A stretch of 64,000 nucleotides of DNA from Setoptus koraiensis (Eukaryota; Arthropoda): positions 6,324,001-6,388,000 of the forward strand of contig CM106586.1 of assembly GCA_048013815.1 (NCBI GenBank), in the 5' to 3' direction. The stretch's first letter is position 1. The number at the start of each line of letters is the position of its first letter. Both the position numbers and the translations under genes were made by a program. The notes under the pieces were generated by a model. That model made no database searches. It was not told the DNA's origin and saw only the letters and a list, made by a program, of their open reading frames with translations. Positions 1-11,956 of the stretch are shown here, in pieces.

Positions 1-1764
1 GGGCACAAACAGTGAGAGTTGTGCATCGCTCGCTCTAACCAATGCATGTCGCACCTGCGCAAATCTGTGTGTCTAACCGTGATTAGCTTGCCGCTATGAG
101 GCACATAATTGATTGAATAGGCACAGGACGTAAAATGCTCAGGCGCACAGCAGAGTGTTCGTAGTGTCAAACTGACACTACTGACACTTGTCACTGTCAA
201 ACCGACAGTATCAACAGTTTCACGACTTGTCCTGTTTTTCCGCTGCCCGATTCTATATACTGCCAATGAAATAACACACCGATTTAAATAACATGATAAT
301 TGTGCGACATCAAACACATATTATTGCACAATTGTTACAACAATTACCGATTATGTAATTGCGCAACGGTCACATAATAACTATTGTGTCGATTCATGTC
401 GACTGTTCATTCATGGTTGCTATTCATAACTTGTGCTGATGATTAATCGGTTCTGTCTGCTAGTGATTTGGCTAACAATATGTGCAATGCGCAAACAATT
501 GGTTGTTCATCATAAATTATCTGTATGATCTGATTGATTAGCACAAGAGAAAAGAAATGATCGAATCATCAAATCGAGGCAATAAGCATTTCAATTTTAG
601 AGTTAATTCAGACATAATAGTCTAGATATTGAGACGGAATGAGATGATGCATAAAGCACCCAATAAAGGCACTCATGAGTCACAATAGTGATAGTAGATG
701 AAATCACGTGATAAGCGCTGGTTGTCACCAGCCGGCAAGTATACCGGCGACACTTGTGGCAGCCTAGTACTTGAGTACCTGATCTATCAAGTGTGTTGCA
801 TAGTGAATGCCAGACTGTCTGCACCGTCTTACAAAATTGTTAAACAAATTTTTTTTTTATTATTTTATCAATTGACAGATAGTTATAATCAGCTGATGTT
901 GTTGTTGAACATTGTGAATGTGGCTCGATAATTTTCTAGAATAATAGCAGTAATAAAGGAGCCTATCAATGAGCGAGCACTCATTATTACCTTTTGCTCT
1001 TTACAACTTGTGGCAATCATGGCAGCATTGTTGTTTAGTCGGCTATTTGTATCGTGTTTTTGTGGTTGCCGCGGTTGAAGAAAGAGACGCGAGGGGCGCT
1101 CGCATCAGGTTGAGAATGCACCGCAGAGCTTGAGGTGTCTCGATAGATGTTACCTTTCTTTTTCTTTTTTTCTTGTTACTCTGTTTTGGTGGCGCTCGTC
1201 GCTAGTAAATCACACAGCATGCACGTACAAGAAGCGACCTCGAACGGCTTTTAATACAACTGAGTGCAGCCACAGCAGTATTGGCACTGTGGTGGCACCC
1301 GATACAAGTATGCAGTCAGTATCTGCATGGGAGTCTATCAATTAGTTGATCATTGGCCATGATGATTGCACATGTTGTAAGATAATTCAACAAGTGCTCT
1401 TGCCGAGATTGATTGCACTGATGGTGCTACCGACTGAGACTGTCACTGTGAGTGGCGGTGGTATTTTCGAGTGATTTTAAGTGTAATATAGTGGCTACCG
1501 CCCAACTAAAACTGAAGCCACCAAAATCACTCGTTCGCTCGGTGGATCCGACTGCAGAATCGCTGCAGAATCGACACACGGTGCGGATAAATCGAGAGAT
1601 TGATTTTCACCGGGCTTGCGATTTGTGCGGCCGCCCATATACTCAACTGTCTATAATTTAGAGTCTATATACAATGTCTAGCGTGAGGCTTGCAACGGCA
1701 GCAACAAAGTGGATATAGACTGAGTGGCGCCCGAAACAAAGCCAGCTCGTCGCAGTCCAACGAG

Positions 1765-1799
1765 ATTCAGTGATATCCAACGGTTGGATATCGCTGAAT
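1765..1799. repeat. 35-bp near-perfect palindrome
   Basis: The arms ATTCAGTGATATCCAAC and GTTGGATATCGCTGAAT are reverse complements with one mismatch and meet almost without a spacer. It is seen directly in the sequence; its function is unknown. Confidence 0.8.
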
Positions 1800-1820
1800 G
1801 AGAGATCACATGCGAGCAGA

Positions 1821-1870
1821 ATGTACATGAGAGTATACATGAGAATATACATGAGAATTATACACGAGAG
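1821..1870. repeat. Tandem repeat of a 12-13 bp unit
   Basis: About four imperfect copies of a unit like GTATACATGAGA lie head to tail. Confidence 0.75.
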
Positions 1871-2172
1871 AGGCAGTTGAGACGAGCAGCTCAAATGAAA
1901 TTCATACGACACGAACGAGCGCAATTGATAAATGCCAATGATGATGATTTATTCACAAGTTTGTGTGCGTTTCTTATTGGTTGGATTGACTAACTGACTG
2001 ACTGATTGACTACAACTGATTGATGGTTTAGTTGTTGTTTTACATTTAGTGTAATATGCACAATCGCTGCGCAAGCAATAAATAATGATGGAACTGATAT
2101 TATTAGAATATTTACAAATTATTTGTTGTTCGTTACCATTTGTATTAATTTACATGGTATGACTATTGTGGG

Positions 2173-2712
2173 TCAAATTCGGTTAATGGAAACACAATCA
2201 GTGGTATCAGCGTCATCGTCGTCGTCGTCGTCAGGTAAAAAGAAGGCCTGTCGGTGGGCCATTTTAATCTGGTGGCGGCCATTGAGTGAATCATTGTGAA
2301 TGTTCATTTTGTTCAGTTGCTCTAGTTTGTTTAAGCGATTATAATAACTGTCATAATACGACGAATGCTGATGACAGTCTGAATGGAGATAATCGTCATA
2401 GGAGTGGTCCGACAATTGGTTTTGGCCAGCATAATATTGGTTGCTCGGCTGATGTCGCGCTGCGTCTTTAGACAGGGCTCTGGCGTCGTTAAGTTGTTGT
2501 GGTTGGTGTTGCTGTTGAAACAACAGCTGAGGTTGTTGCTTCTGTTGATCGTGATGCTTGAACCAACTGTGACTGCTGACGGTGGACAATTTGTCGAAAC
2601 TTTCCAGACAATTCAGGTGGCGCGGATAGCAGATGGAGCGCGAGATGCGTCGCTGCGGCGAGGCCGATCTCGACGACGAGCGCGAGGAGTTGGGCGACGA
2701 TGTTGTGGACAT
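2173..2712 (-). CDS. Gln/Ser-rich low-complexity protein, unrecognised
   Basis: This is an uninterrupted 179-codon frame from ATG at 2712 to TGA at 2173. The N-terminus is very Ser/Arg-rich (SSPNSSRSSSRSASPQRR), followed by a stretch with hydrophobic and aromatic residues, a Gln-rich block around residues 55-75, a Tyr/His/Ser-rich middle, and a run of seven Asp near the C-terminus encoded by a GAC/GAT repeat. No signal peptide, membrane segment or folded domain is visible. Such composition is common in the disordered parts of transcription factors and kinase targets. It may be a whole small gene or the first exon of a longer one. Against chance: the frame is long, the order of the compositional blocks is protein-like, and a tandem repeat lies just upstream of the ATG. 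I do not recognise a family. Confidence 0.45.
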   Translation of the reverse strand: MSTTSSPNSSRSSSRSASPQRRISRSICYPRHLNCLESFDKLSTVSSHSWFKHHDQQKQQPQLLFQQQHQPQQLNDARALSKDAARHQPSNQYYAGQNQLSDHSYDDYLHSDCHQHSSYYDSYYNRLNKLEQLNKMNIHNDSLNGRHQIKMAHRQAFFLPDDDDDDDADTTDCVSINRI

Positions 2713-2750
2713 GTTGCTATATCTATGCCTGTCTCACGATTCAATTAATG

Positions 2751-2830
2751 GGCTGATTTTCAGTTGAATGGGCTGATTTTCAGTTGAATGGGCTGATTTT
2801 CAGTTGAATGGGCTGATTTACAATTAATCG
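2751..2830. repeat. Four tandem copies of a 20-bp unit
   Basis: The unit GGCTGATTTTCAGTTGAATG occurs at 2751, 2771 and 2791 exactly, and at 2811 in degenerate form. The array begins 39 bp upstream of the ATG of the minus-strand frame at 2173-2712, so it would lie in that gene's leader or promoter. Confidence 0.9.
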
Positions 2831-3663
2831 CTTGATTTTCAGTTAATGAGTTGATTTTCGAATGTTCGTTCGCTGCCGGGGCGCTGGGCCGTTTTGCTGT
2901 GGTTGGCTAATTTTGAATCTAATGTCTCACAATGGTTGTCAATTCCAGTGACACGGCGTGTTGCTTCAAAATGGATGCAATTTTGTAGTGTTGTTGCTAT
3001 TTAGCGATGCGCTAATTGATTCAGTTGATTTTGTCGCGTTAATTGGTTCGTTGTCGTAACGATGCAACCAAGTCTGTAACTATCGTGGCACTGACTAGAC
3101 ACTGACACTGTCGCTGCTATTTATACACCTGTCACTTGTGTGCCACTTGTGTGCTCTGTGCCAAACGATGCGCTGTGCCAAACACTTGACATGGAACAGA
3201 GTGACAATCAACAATCATTGATTTGTGATGGTCGTTAATGTCATTGCCATTTGCTTGGGGCGGCAACCACACAACTACTCGCTCAACAAGTAGCGTGTGT
3301 CTGCAGCATGTCAACTAGCTAGCTTGCCATTGTGTGTGTGTGTCGAGTAATGAGTGTCGACGAGAAGAATAACTGGCAATGCCATTGCAAACACACACAC
3401 AGCCATTGGCCCGCAAGTGACAGGCATAATTTGCATACATGTCATCGAGCATTGGCACTCATTTACTTAATTGATCACAACAGCGTCAGCCAGCTGATTG
3501 GCCTGTCACTGACAGGCTGTCAGTTGTGACGGGTGCGCCAGTGGACAACTGGACAGTCAGTTGGGTTATTACGCAATTTGTGCAGATTTTGTCTATATTG
3601 TGACGGACACACACTGCTGAAATGTCAGGCACAACTGTCCGTGTGTTGGCGCGTTGGGCACAA

Positions 3664-3735
3664 GTGCACAAACGGGCCAACACAAATCAACAAGGGCATC
3701 AACAGGGGCACCAACAAGGGCACAAACGGGGGCAT
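3664..3735. repeat. Imperfect 12-bp tandem repeat (CAACAAGGGCAC type)
   Basis: About five imperfect copies of CAACARGGGCAY follow one another. They make several frames open by chance. Confidence 0.7.
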
Positions 3736-5311
3736 TTCCACAATGATGTGGGTACGCCGGCCAGGTATTTGTTTGTTTCGGGAGCATGGTCGCTAATGAT
3801 TAATTAGTGCCGGCCCGGCGCTGATGCGTGCGATGACGATGACACAGTGAGCTAACTGACACGAACAGACAGCACAGTTGCACGAGTGGAGCGAATGGCG
3901 CCGTTGCACTTGTTGCATTTGTGACAGCTCACAAATGCAGTGGCGACAAACTGACTTGTGAGTCTCGACAGCCAACTCGAGGACGTCAATGAGTGAGTCA
4001 GGTTTTTCCATAATTGCACCAATATTGCATCATTACAGCAGCCACACAGACGGTGGCGAGACGCACGCGCCTTACGGGCGTCTCATGGTCTCATTGTGAG
4101 TGAGACTCGTTGGCGATAAACACTCACAAACCAAGACACAAAACGCGCAAAAAAGAAGCCAGACATACAAGAAAAAACGACAACACGCAGCCACCATGAT
4201 AACAGGTTGTTGTTGTTGTGGTTGTTGTTGTTGTTGCTGCTGTGTAGACAATATTAATAATCATCGCCAATAATAGTAGTAATAATTATCATGCCGACAA
4301 TGATTGTGTCTCACAATTGTGAGCCGCGCACGACGCTATCACTCGGCGACGGAGTGATCGCAACACTGACTTGTGAATGAAAATCAATTCCGTCTGCGCT
4401 CAAATCTTAGCCTAAATCTAACCACTTACGCAGCAGTGTAACGTAACCGGTAACTAGTACGCGCCGATACGTTTGCCACTCAATGCTACGTTTACTAGCG
4501 AGCAAATGAGCTCATTCAATTCACTCATGCCAGCTGATCTGGCCAGGCAAGTCAAGGCGCGCCAAGCTAGCCGAGCTAGATGAGCTCTTCAGTCAGTGGA
4601 GAGAGATGGCGAGCGAAATTGAATGCGATTGCATGGGTTAGATGCATCAGATGGCATTAGGTGGCATTCGACGGCGTTCGATGGCATTAGAAGCTGATGA
4701 TTAGATCTAGATAGACGAGGCAAGAGTGCACATGAATGGAGCGGCCATCGAGCAACAAGTGACGCCAAGCGACAGGCGCCATTCCACAGGTGAGCTGTGT
4801 GAGGCAACAGCGCAACAATGACACAGGTGAGTGGTGTTAACAGTGCCAGTGTGGCCACTCATTGAGTTATCTCAATAGGTGAGTTATCTGGCTGTCGTGT
4901 GTGTGTGTGTGTTGTCGAGCCGCGTGAGTCGGTGTGTGCGTCGTCGTGTGTGTCGACCACACTTAAACTAGCAGCTTGTAAATGAAAATAAAATAAACTT
5001 TTATACCACAAATAGCGACACTCAAACAGACAGTCGCACTTATGTACGTAATGTACGTAATGCGATTGAATAATTATGATTTGTTTACGTAAGCATCGGC
5101 TCGCAATCGCACAATTGTCAATCAGATGACTGGAGCGCAATTAGTGCACACTGACAACGCAACGCAGCTCGCCATTGTCAGTCAACATTGTCAGTCAATT
5201 GTGTCGGCATTTGCGATACTTCGGTATCGCACACTCTGTATCGTCTGGTGTGCACTAACTGGTGTGCATTATCTGGTGTGCATTATCTGGTGTGTATTAT
5301 GCAGTGTGTGT

Positions 5312-5513
5312 AGTGTGTGTGTGTGTGTTGTGGTGTGTTGTGTGTATCTGAAGAGGAAGTGAGTGATGCACGAGTGCACGACAATTAGCATCATCACATA
5401 AATCTCATCTCTCATTTGTGCTTGCGCGACAGAGCACAAATGATGAGATTTATGTCACACGACTGCCTGGCGTGCGTGTGTGTTGTGTTGTGTGTGTGCG
5501 TGTGTGTGTGTGC
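5312..5513. repeat. Two GT-rich tracts flanking a hairpin
   Basis: TG-rich runs lie at about 5312-5329 and 5472-5513, on either side of the inverted repeat at 5396-5455. Confidence 0.8.
5396..5455. repeat. 60-nt hairpin, pre-miRNA-like inverted repeat
   Basis: Arm 5396-5422 pairs with arm 5433-5455 across a 10-nt loop. All 23 bases of the right arm match the left arm, with a single 4-nt bulge in the left arm. Length, loop and bulge are like those of a microRNA precursor, but no known microRNA is recognised and the seed conservation cannot be judged here. Confidence 0.6.
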
Positions 5514-5757
5514 GAGTGAAAGAACCCCAAGGAACCGGCGAGCATATGTAATGATGTCAACAATGATTATTGTTATGCAATGACGGTTAGCTCATATAGC
5601 GCCGATGACGAGCATGCCTCTGGCAACATCTTGGCGGCTTATTGATCGTGGCGATGGTTGCAATCGCTTGCGATGAGATACTCGAGCACACGCACACGTG
5701 AACCATGCGTGATACTAATAACAACTAATAATGGCAGCAATAAATCACGGCACGCAT

Positions 5758-5935
5758 GCACTTGTTGCTGTTGCAGTTGCTGTTGCTGTTGCGCCTTCCA
5801 CAACAGCACGACAGCGGCACAACGGCAGCACAACAGCAGCACAACAACAACAACGACAGCAACAGCGACAACAGCACAACAGCGACAACAACACAACAAC
5901 GACAACAACAACGACAACAACGACAGGCGGGCAAC
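5758..5935. repeat. CAA/CAG/GAC trinucleotide-rich tract
   Basis: The first 35 bases are built from GTT and GCT triplets, the rest from CAA, CAG and GAC triplets, so the two halves are partly complementary. The tract is open in several frames on both strands, which explains overlapping reading frames of up to 125 codons here. None has flanking coding signals. Confidence 0.75.
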
Positions 5936-6353
5936 CGCACAAGAGTCACACCATGTTGAGCGGGAAGGACGCACTTTGCACTTTGTAGTGGCACAGGGCG
6001 CGATTAATTGTCGATTTGATCAGTGCGACGCATGATGCGTCTCCATCACAATGTAGCCTCCTGCGCCGATGAGCGGCAAGACGTCAATCGAGCCACTTGA
6101 TCTGATTGTCGCGCCACAAACTTTGTCCCATCAGTTGCAATCAATCACAGTGAATCGCAATCAATCATAATCAATTGTAATCTGTCGTCGTGATTCGCCA
6201 GAGCCAGCGCCAGCGTTAGTCACGCCGGTCGTCATGACAATGTGACTCGGCTCGCCGATCACGAGCCGGTCACATTGGCGATGCAGCCGGCGCTTCGTGC
6301 AATCACCGCTGCACAAGTCAGCTGCAAACTGTCATAACCTCTGTTATCGGCAA

Positions 6354-6394
6354 GCGCAAATTATCGCAAATTATCACAATTATCGCAATTATCG
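6354..6394. repeat. Short ATTATCGCA-type tandem repeat
   Basis: Five imperfect copies of (A)ATTATCGCA follow each other. Confidence 0.7.
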
Positions 6395-7866
6395 CAACAC
6401 TGTTTGCTTGGTGGCAGCGCCAACAAGTGCACAGTTATCAAAAACACTTGCACTGTGTACAATTGATATATAATTAATTATCATACTTGCCAATCACCGC
6501 CAAACCGCTATTGATGCACCCTGCCCAACCAAAACAACAACAACCAAAACAACAACCACTCACAGCCAAACATTCCTATGACGGCATTGCTATCTCGTGT
6601 GCACATCTTTTCCACTATCCGTTACCGTTTTTTCTCCGCTTTTCCATCTCGCTCACAACATCTCCTCACAACTGACTGACTAACTGACTGACTAACTAAC
6701 TAACTCACACAACTCTCACTAATGCCGCTACACAATCAATAGTGATCTGGTTGATTTATCATAAATTAGCCACATTGTGACTGTGCGCGCAAACCCGCCA
6801 ACATCGCAAACAATGTATCTTGCCATTGCGATCTTGGCGTGCATTGTTTTGCCTGTCAACTTTCTATGTAATGTCGATTGCGCGCTAAAATACAAAAACT
6901 TCCATTACGCACACTGTGCCTCGAGTCACTCGAGTCGAGTGTAACTCTACTGACAATGTTGTTGTCAGTATAGCAAATAACACACAATACAACAGGTAAT
7001 AAATGCAGGCAAATAAAATATACAGTTTGGTAACGGCCCACACACTCATAATGCACACAAATGGGCAAATCGCTATTGTCGCTGTTGATGCGAGTTGCAG
7101 TTTGCGGCTACGATGTCGACCTTTGTCGACTGCAATAAACACTCGCTGCCGACCATTGGTTGGCATCAATGCAACGCCAACCACAATTAATCAATCGCAA
7201 TCAATTAACCGGCGCTTGCCATGCCACACAACCTAATCACAGTTTGTGCACGCGTCTCAAATTAGACAAACTGTCAAACTTTTGCAGCCTCTGTCTGCGC
7301 CATTGTTGTCCGCAGACAACTTGCTGTCTTATCGACACACACTAATTAACCAATTAATTAGTAGTAATTCAGCAACAGTGTGACGTAATTCAGCGTGTGT
7401 TTGTTTGAGTCACTCGAATTGAGTGATGTCAGCGGCGCCAAATCGACACACAAACACCTTTATTGTTAGACGAGCAAAAAGGCCAACCAACGCTTTGTTG
7501 ACAATTGCAAAAATAGTCCCAACGTTAATAGTAATTGTGCACTGACAATCGCCGGTGGCCCACAAACGATGCAATTGTCACCAACAGGCAACTTGTAACA
7601 ATTGCAACATTTCTCTTGGGCTTTTCTTGCGATATCTGCCCATTTATAACCCGAACGAAAATAGACAAATTTGCCACAAAATAACGTAACGTAACGTGTG
7701 CAGCCAAATGTCGTATCTTTAAATAGATTTGGATGACGTAGTGAACTAGTATTTTGCGACTACCATTTTGCTTGCTACAACTTCAAGTCAAGTACAACCA
7801 TTGTCACAGGATTTTAACAACAATCAAAGAATGCTCTCGTCGTCGAAACTTTTGTTGGCTTGTGTG

Positions 7867-7966
7867 TCATTGGGCAACACAAGCCAACATTGGGTAATAT
7901 TGGGCAATGTCGGGCAATGTCGGGCAATATCGGGCAATATCGGGTAATATCGGGTAGCATCGGGGG
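7867..7966. repeat. 11-bp minisatellite (ATCGGGCAATA type)
   Basis: Roughly eight copies of an 11-bp unit with the core TCGGGCAAT/TTGGGTAAT lie in tandem, diverging towards both ends. The frames that read through it on either strand are repeat-driven. Confidence 0.85.
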
Positions 7967-8663
7967 TGACTGGCAAGATTTGTTGGCAAGATATCAACAA
8001 GTGAGTGGTTTGTATTGTGAGCGGTGCGCGTCGACGATGCATTGTCATGTGCAACTTTGTCCCCTTTCCATTCCGTCAATCGGATGTCGTCATAGATTTC
8101 AATTTCAAAGGCGCACAATGTTATATAATACAATATTGTTACTATTAACAAAAAGCAGCCGCTCAAACGAGCCAGCCAAACAGCTAAATAGGCACGCAAT
8201 GTCACCCAATTTAGTGTCTGTCATTGGGTTGGCAATGGGATTATTGCAGCACACACAACAAATCATTTGGGCAAGCTGTCGATGTTAATAAAACACACAT
8301 GTGAAATATGTCAATTTAAAAGTTACGTCAGCGTTGCTGGCGATTATCCGATTGGCGCCGGCTACAGCCAGCGTGACTGGCAGGCTGGCTGGATTAGCCG
8401 TTTGCCCATTTGTCATTGCTTACTCCACATAATGCTATATTTAAATGCGTCAACGGCGCCGATATGAATGAAAATGACGCGCCTCCTGAATGTTAATTGT
8501 CGGATAGCCATGAACCCTTGATGATGATTTGGTAGTGGCGCATACACTCGCAAGCCTCAAAATATGATAGTTCAAAGTCACTAGTTCAAGTTCAGCAGTG
8601 TGCTATTTTTGCAACTTACAACTCGCTATTTGTGTATTCTGTGCACCCACAGAATCCCAAACA

Positions 8664-8722
8664 ACAAGTCACCTGTATACTTGACAAGTCACCTGTAAGT
8701 TTGACAAGTCACCTGTATGTAG
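8664..8722. repeat. Three 20-bp repeats, each with a CACCTG E-box
   Basis: The unit ACAAGTCACCTGTAxxxTTG starts at 8664, 8684 and 8704. Each copy contains CACCTG (8670, 8690, 8710), a core recognised by Snail/ZEB-type zinc fingers and some bHLH factors. A further CACCTG/CAGGTG inverted pair lies at 8979-8999. Binding is not shown by the sequence. Confidence 0.75.
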
Positions 8723-11634
8723 GAATGCACCGCATGTTGGCGCTGCTGCAAACTGCCAACAAACTGTACAAGATATTGTTGTTATTTCAAATGTTAGGTA
8801 ACACTGTCATACAAACAATGGTGATCCGCTCGAAATGGATTTTGCGCGCTCTTTGTGGCCCCTCATCGCAAGCTCCCATACAACTGACAAGTGTAAGTCA
8901 CAAGCGGATAAAAAGCGACAGTGTTATGCTTGTCGCTGACAATGCGCTGTCAATTTAATTGAGCAGTGTTACCCAACTCACCTGTTGCCTAAACAGGTGC
9001 AACAACCACTTTACGATGCACACTCACACACCGGTATTTACACAATAGACATACTTTGAATTTGAGTTTCATTTTCATTTTCCAATGCAAAGTCCAAAGG
9101 GCAGGCGCGCACAAAGTGGAAAAATGGCAAAATTGACATTGGACAGACTAAGCATCATATTGGAGTGAACAGAAAAGCCGAATAAATTCCGTGTGAAATC
9201 GATTGGATTAACATGGGCTTAAAGGCGTGCGATTGTGTGTCACTCTCTCTCTCTCTCTTGCCTCCGTCGGAACTCGTGAGACTCGCGCCGCATAGAAAGT
9301 GATAAGTTGGTAAGATAAGTACGCAAGTGAAAACAAGCGAAACAACCTCAAGCTATCAATACCCCCAATTCCACGCAAAGATAAAAAGATTAGCTAACAA
9401 TCGCAAGTGTTAACTCAAACTTGTAAGCCAAAGTATAGATTTGTCGATTTCTTTTTCTATTTTTTTTTTGTGCAAAAAAAGATCCATTCAGCATTATCAT
9501 TTTTCGCTTTAACTTGCACATCTCGTCTACGTCAACGGGCGTCGTGTTCACCTGTTGTTGTTGTTGTTGTTGCTGCTGCTATTGGAGGCTTCCAAACTCA
9601 TACTGTGAGAATACTATTTTTCCGGCGTCTATCTACGTCTAGTTTGGCGCCACAATGCGATGCCAATTTTAGCACGGCCCTCGCAACCTTATCATAGGCT
9701 TATCACATGCTTATGAACGGAAGCACAACAACAGCTCGTTATGTCACTGCTCACTGAGTTTGTTGGCCAAACGGAAGTGCCGCTGTGCCAATTAGCCTTG
9801 TTTGAGTGAACACGGCTAACCTATAACAACACAACTGTACTAGTATAAAGTATTGATTGGTATAATTAATCGATTAATATGATATAACATAATTATAACA
9901 TAATTGCAAATTCAACCTGTTTGAGTGGGCCAGCTGAACAAAGCATCTCAACAGTAACAACAAAATGGCTATTGCAAACAAAATCATCAGAGGAATGAGT
10001 CATTTTTCAGCTGACCTGTCTCGCTGATTTATTGGATAGGTCGATAAAATGAAACACTTGATATTTAATTATGTTAGGTTGCTTTCTCAAGCTTTCCGTG
10101 AGCTTTCTGTAGGTTTTGTGAGTTTTGCGTGGCCATGTTTTTCATGTTTGCAATGTGTACATAACGCGACGATAACTGTTTATGATAATTATCATAAAAT
10201 GATGTTTCCATTTCTTCGTTCATCATGCACAACCTGAGTAAAGCATGCATGATATCGTACATTATTCCAATGTTACCGACCTTATCGGCGTGTCATCATC
10301 GTGTTGGAATATTTTATCAACAATCAAATCATGACATTTTGCCATAATTGATTGATAAGCTCACAGTTAACAAAATATTTATCTTATTAGCGAAACGAAA
10401 AGTTTATCTCTGCCGCTTCAAGAGGTCGGTTTATTCTGACAGTTTGAGAGGCAAACAAATAAAATAAACCCACTACAGAACATTCCAACTGTAAGCAGGT
10501 TTCTTTTTGGCTTGGCTTAATGCCATTTAGACTCATTAGTAATTAAGGTTTTATGGGTCATTGACTAATTGAACCACCATTGTTATGACAACAATTTAAA
10601 TTAATTAACTGTCTAATCATCTCTCGTGCCATCATTCGATCTCTAGTAGCATAATTTCTCATAATTTTTCTTGATTTGCTCGCGCCTGTAATAAAATTGA
10701 ATATTTACAAATTGCAGGCGCAAGTGACAGCAGTGAAAAGCTTTTTTTTTCAATTATTTCAATTATCGGATCAGCGAAATCCATTCAGCGGCCCATTTAG
10801 TCAGATCTCTCTATAGATGAAAATTAGCTGTGACTAGAACATTTTATTCATGCACCACCTAGAATCAACATTTATTATATTTATCTTAAATCTCATCTAT
10901 CCAATATTCAGGTTGGCATGTTCAAATTGGCCATAAAAACGATTTGTTCATTTTAAATAGATAACTCGTTCTCTGTCTACATGTACTCTGTATATGCATG
11001 ATTTTTCGTCTGTTGTTGCCACTGTCATGGAGTGTTTGCTCGGGGAGGTCATCTAATTCGGTCCGGAGATTGTAAAATTGCAACTTGACAGAGATGTTTG
11101 CCTGGACAATCGTCATGCATCGCAGCTTATTGGCATTTTTAAAAGTGCCGACGATTACCAATGAATGAAAGTTGCCTGTCGCTATGGCAAGTGCTTAATA
11201 AATGAGTGACTAGGCATTCGATCGTTCGATTGACGATAAACACACTTAACAATTTATTTATTTATTTATTTATATTAACGAAAGACAAGAGATCCACTGA
11301 CAAGCAACTAAGAACAAGCAAGAACAAGAAAGAACAGCAAACAAACAGATGAGTAAGCTTGCAAGAAAACAAACAATCTAATCAGCATCAATGGAAGCTG
11401 AGCTATCTAGTTAGAGAACTTGCAACCGCGAACTAGTAAGCGAACTAGGAAACGCTGACAAACTCGCCGCATTATATCTGTTTGTCCACCTGTCATTTTG
11501 ATTATATGACATCTCACTTTTCACATCTCACTTGCATAACACGCATGGTATGATGAATGTTATATCATGGCACTAGTGCCATGCGTAAGCATCTTATATA
11601 ACCGCCTATACCCAATAACATCAACATCACTCAC

Positions 11635-11956
11635 CTGAGGATTTTAAATTAGTTAATTGTGATGGAGATTCACTTGCAATGCCACCATCGCTGTTGCACA
11701 TGCTGTTTGTGGATTTTCTATCACTTCCGCTATCAGTTTCACATGGTGTTTGTGTGTTAGTTGTACAATGAGTTTGAGAACAACAAGTGTTAGTGATGAT
11801 GCTTTCATCGGGCCCACTTGTGGATGATCCAGCCACATCAATAGATGCTGCGGTGGCTGGCGTTTCACTAGATTTATCTGATATTGTTGTTGACGTTGTT
11901 GTCGCACCACAAGTTGTGGCGTCGATTGTCATAACATTCGAAGCATGCGCCTCCAT
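11635..11956 (-). CDS. Ser/Thr-rich first coding exon, gene unknown
   Basis: From ATG at 11956 (another in-frame ATG lies 5 codons upstream), 107 codons run to a consensus splice donor (G|GTGAGT) just after 11635. The encoded segment is rich in Thr, Ser, Ala and acidic residues with scattered Cys, and looks like the disordered N-terminus of a nuclear or regulatory protein. The frame stops four codons beyond the donor, so a spliced continuation at lower coordinates is needed. I could not identify the next exon. The donor and the composition argue for a real exon, but no domain confirms it. Confidence 0.45.

Larger units (their letters stand above)
1..2172. other. Gene-poor stretch with short repeats
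   Basis: No coding exon can be supported here; all frames are short and lack domain signals. The DNA is rich in repeated ACAAGTG/CACTTGT and TGACACT/AGTGTCA words near its start. It also holds a near-palindrome at 1765-1799 and a short tandem repeat at 1821-1870. It could be intergenic, or the 3' flank of the reading frame that ends at 2173. Confidence 0.5.
2831..11634. other. Long stretch without a recognisable gene
   Basis: I find no exon with a protein family signal in these 8.8 kb. The first 6 kb has many CA/GT and CAA/TTG tracts and several small tandem arrays, listed separately. Around 9,239-9,258 there is a short CT tract, and at 11,252-11,274 a TTTA repeat. The many open frames at 5.6-6.0 kb are caused by a trinucleotide tract that is open in all six frames. 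The region could be intergenic, or a large intron or regulatory domain of a flanking gene. Confidence 0.5.

Noticed and set aside
5639-6035. Overlapping long frames on both strands (up to 125 codons)
   Set aside because: They are produced by a CAA/CAG/GAC tract that lacks stops in several frames; none has coding context.
8632-8958. 108-codon plus-strand frame
   Set aside because: It has a non-ATG start and runs through the 20-bp tandem repeats; no domain.
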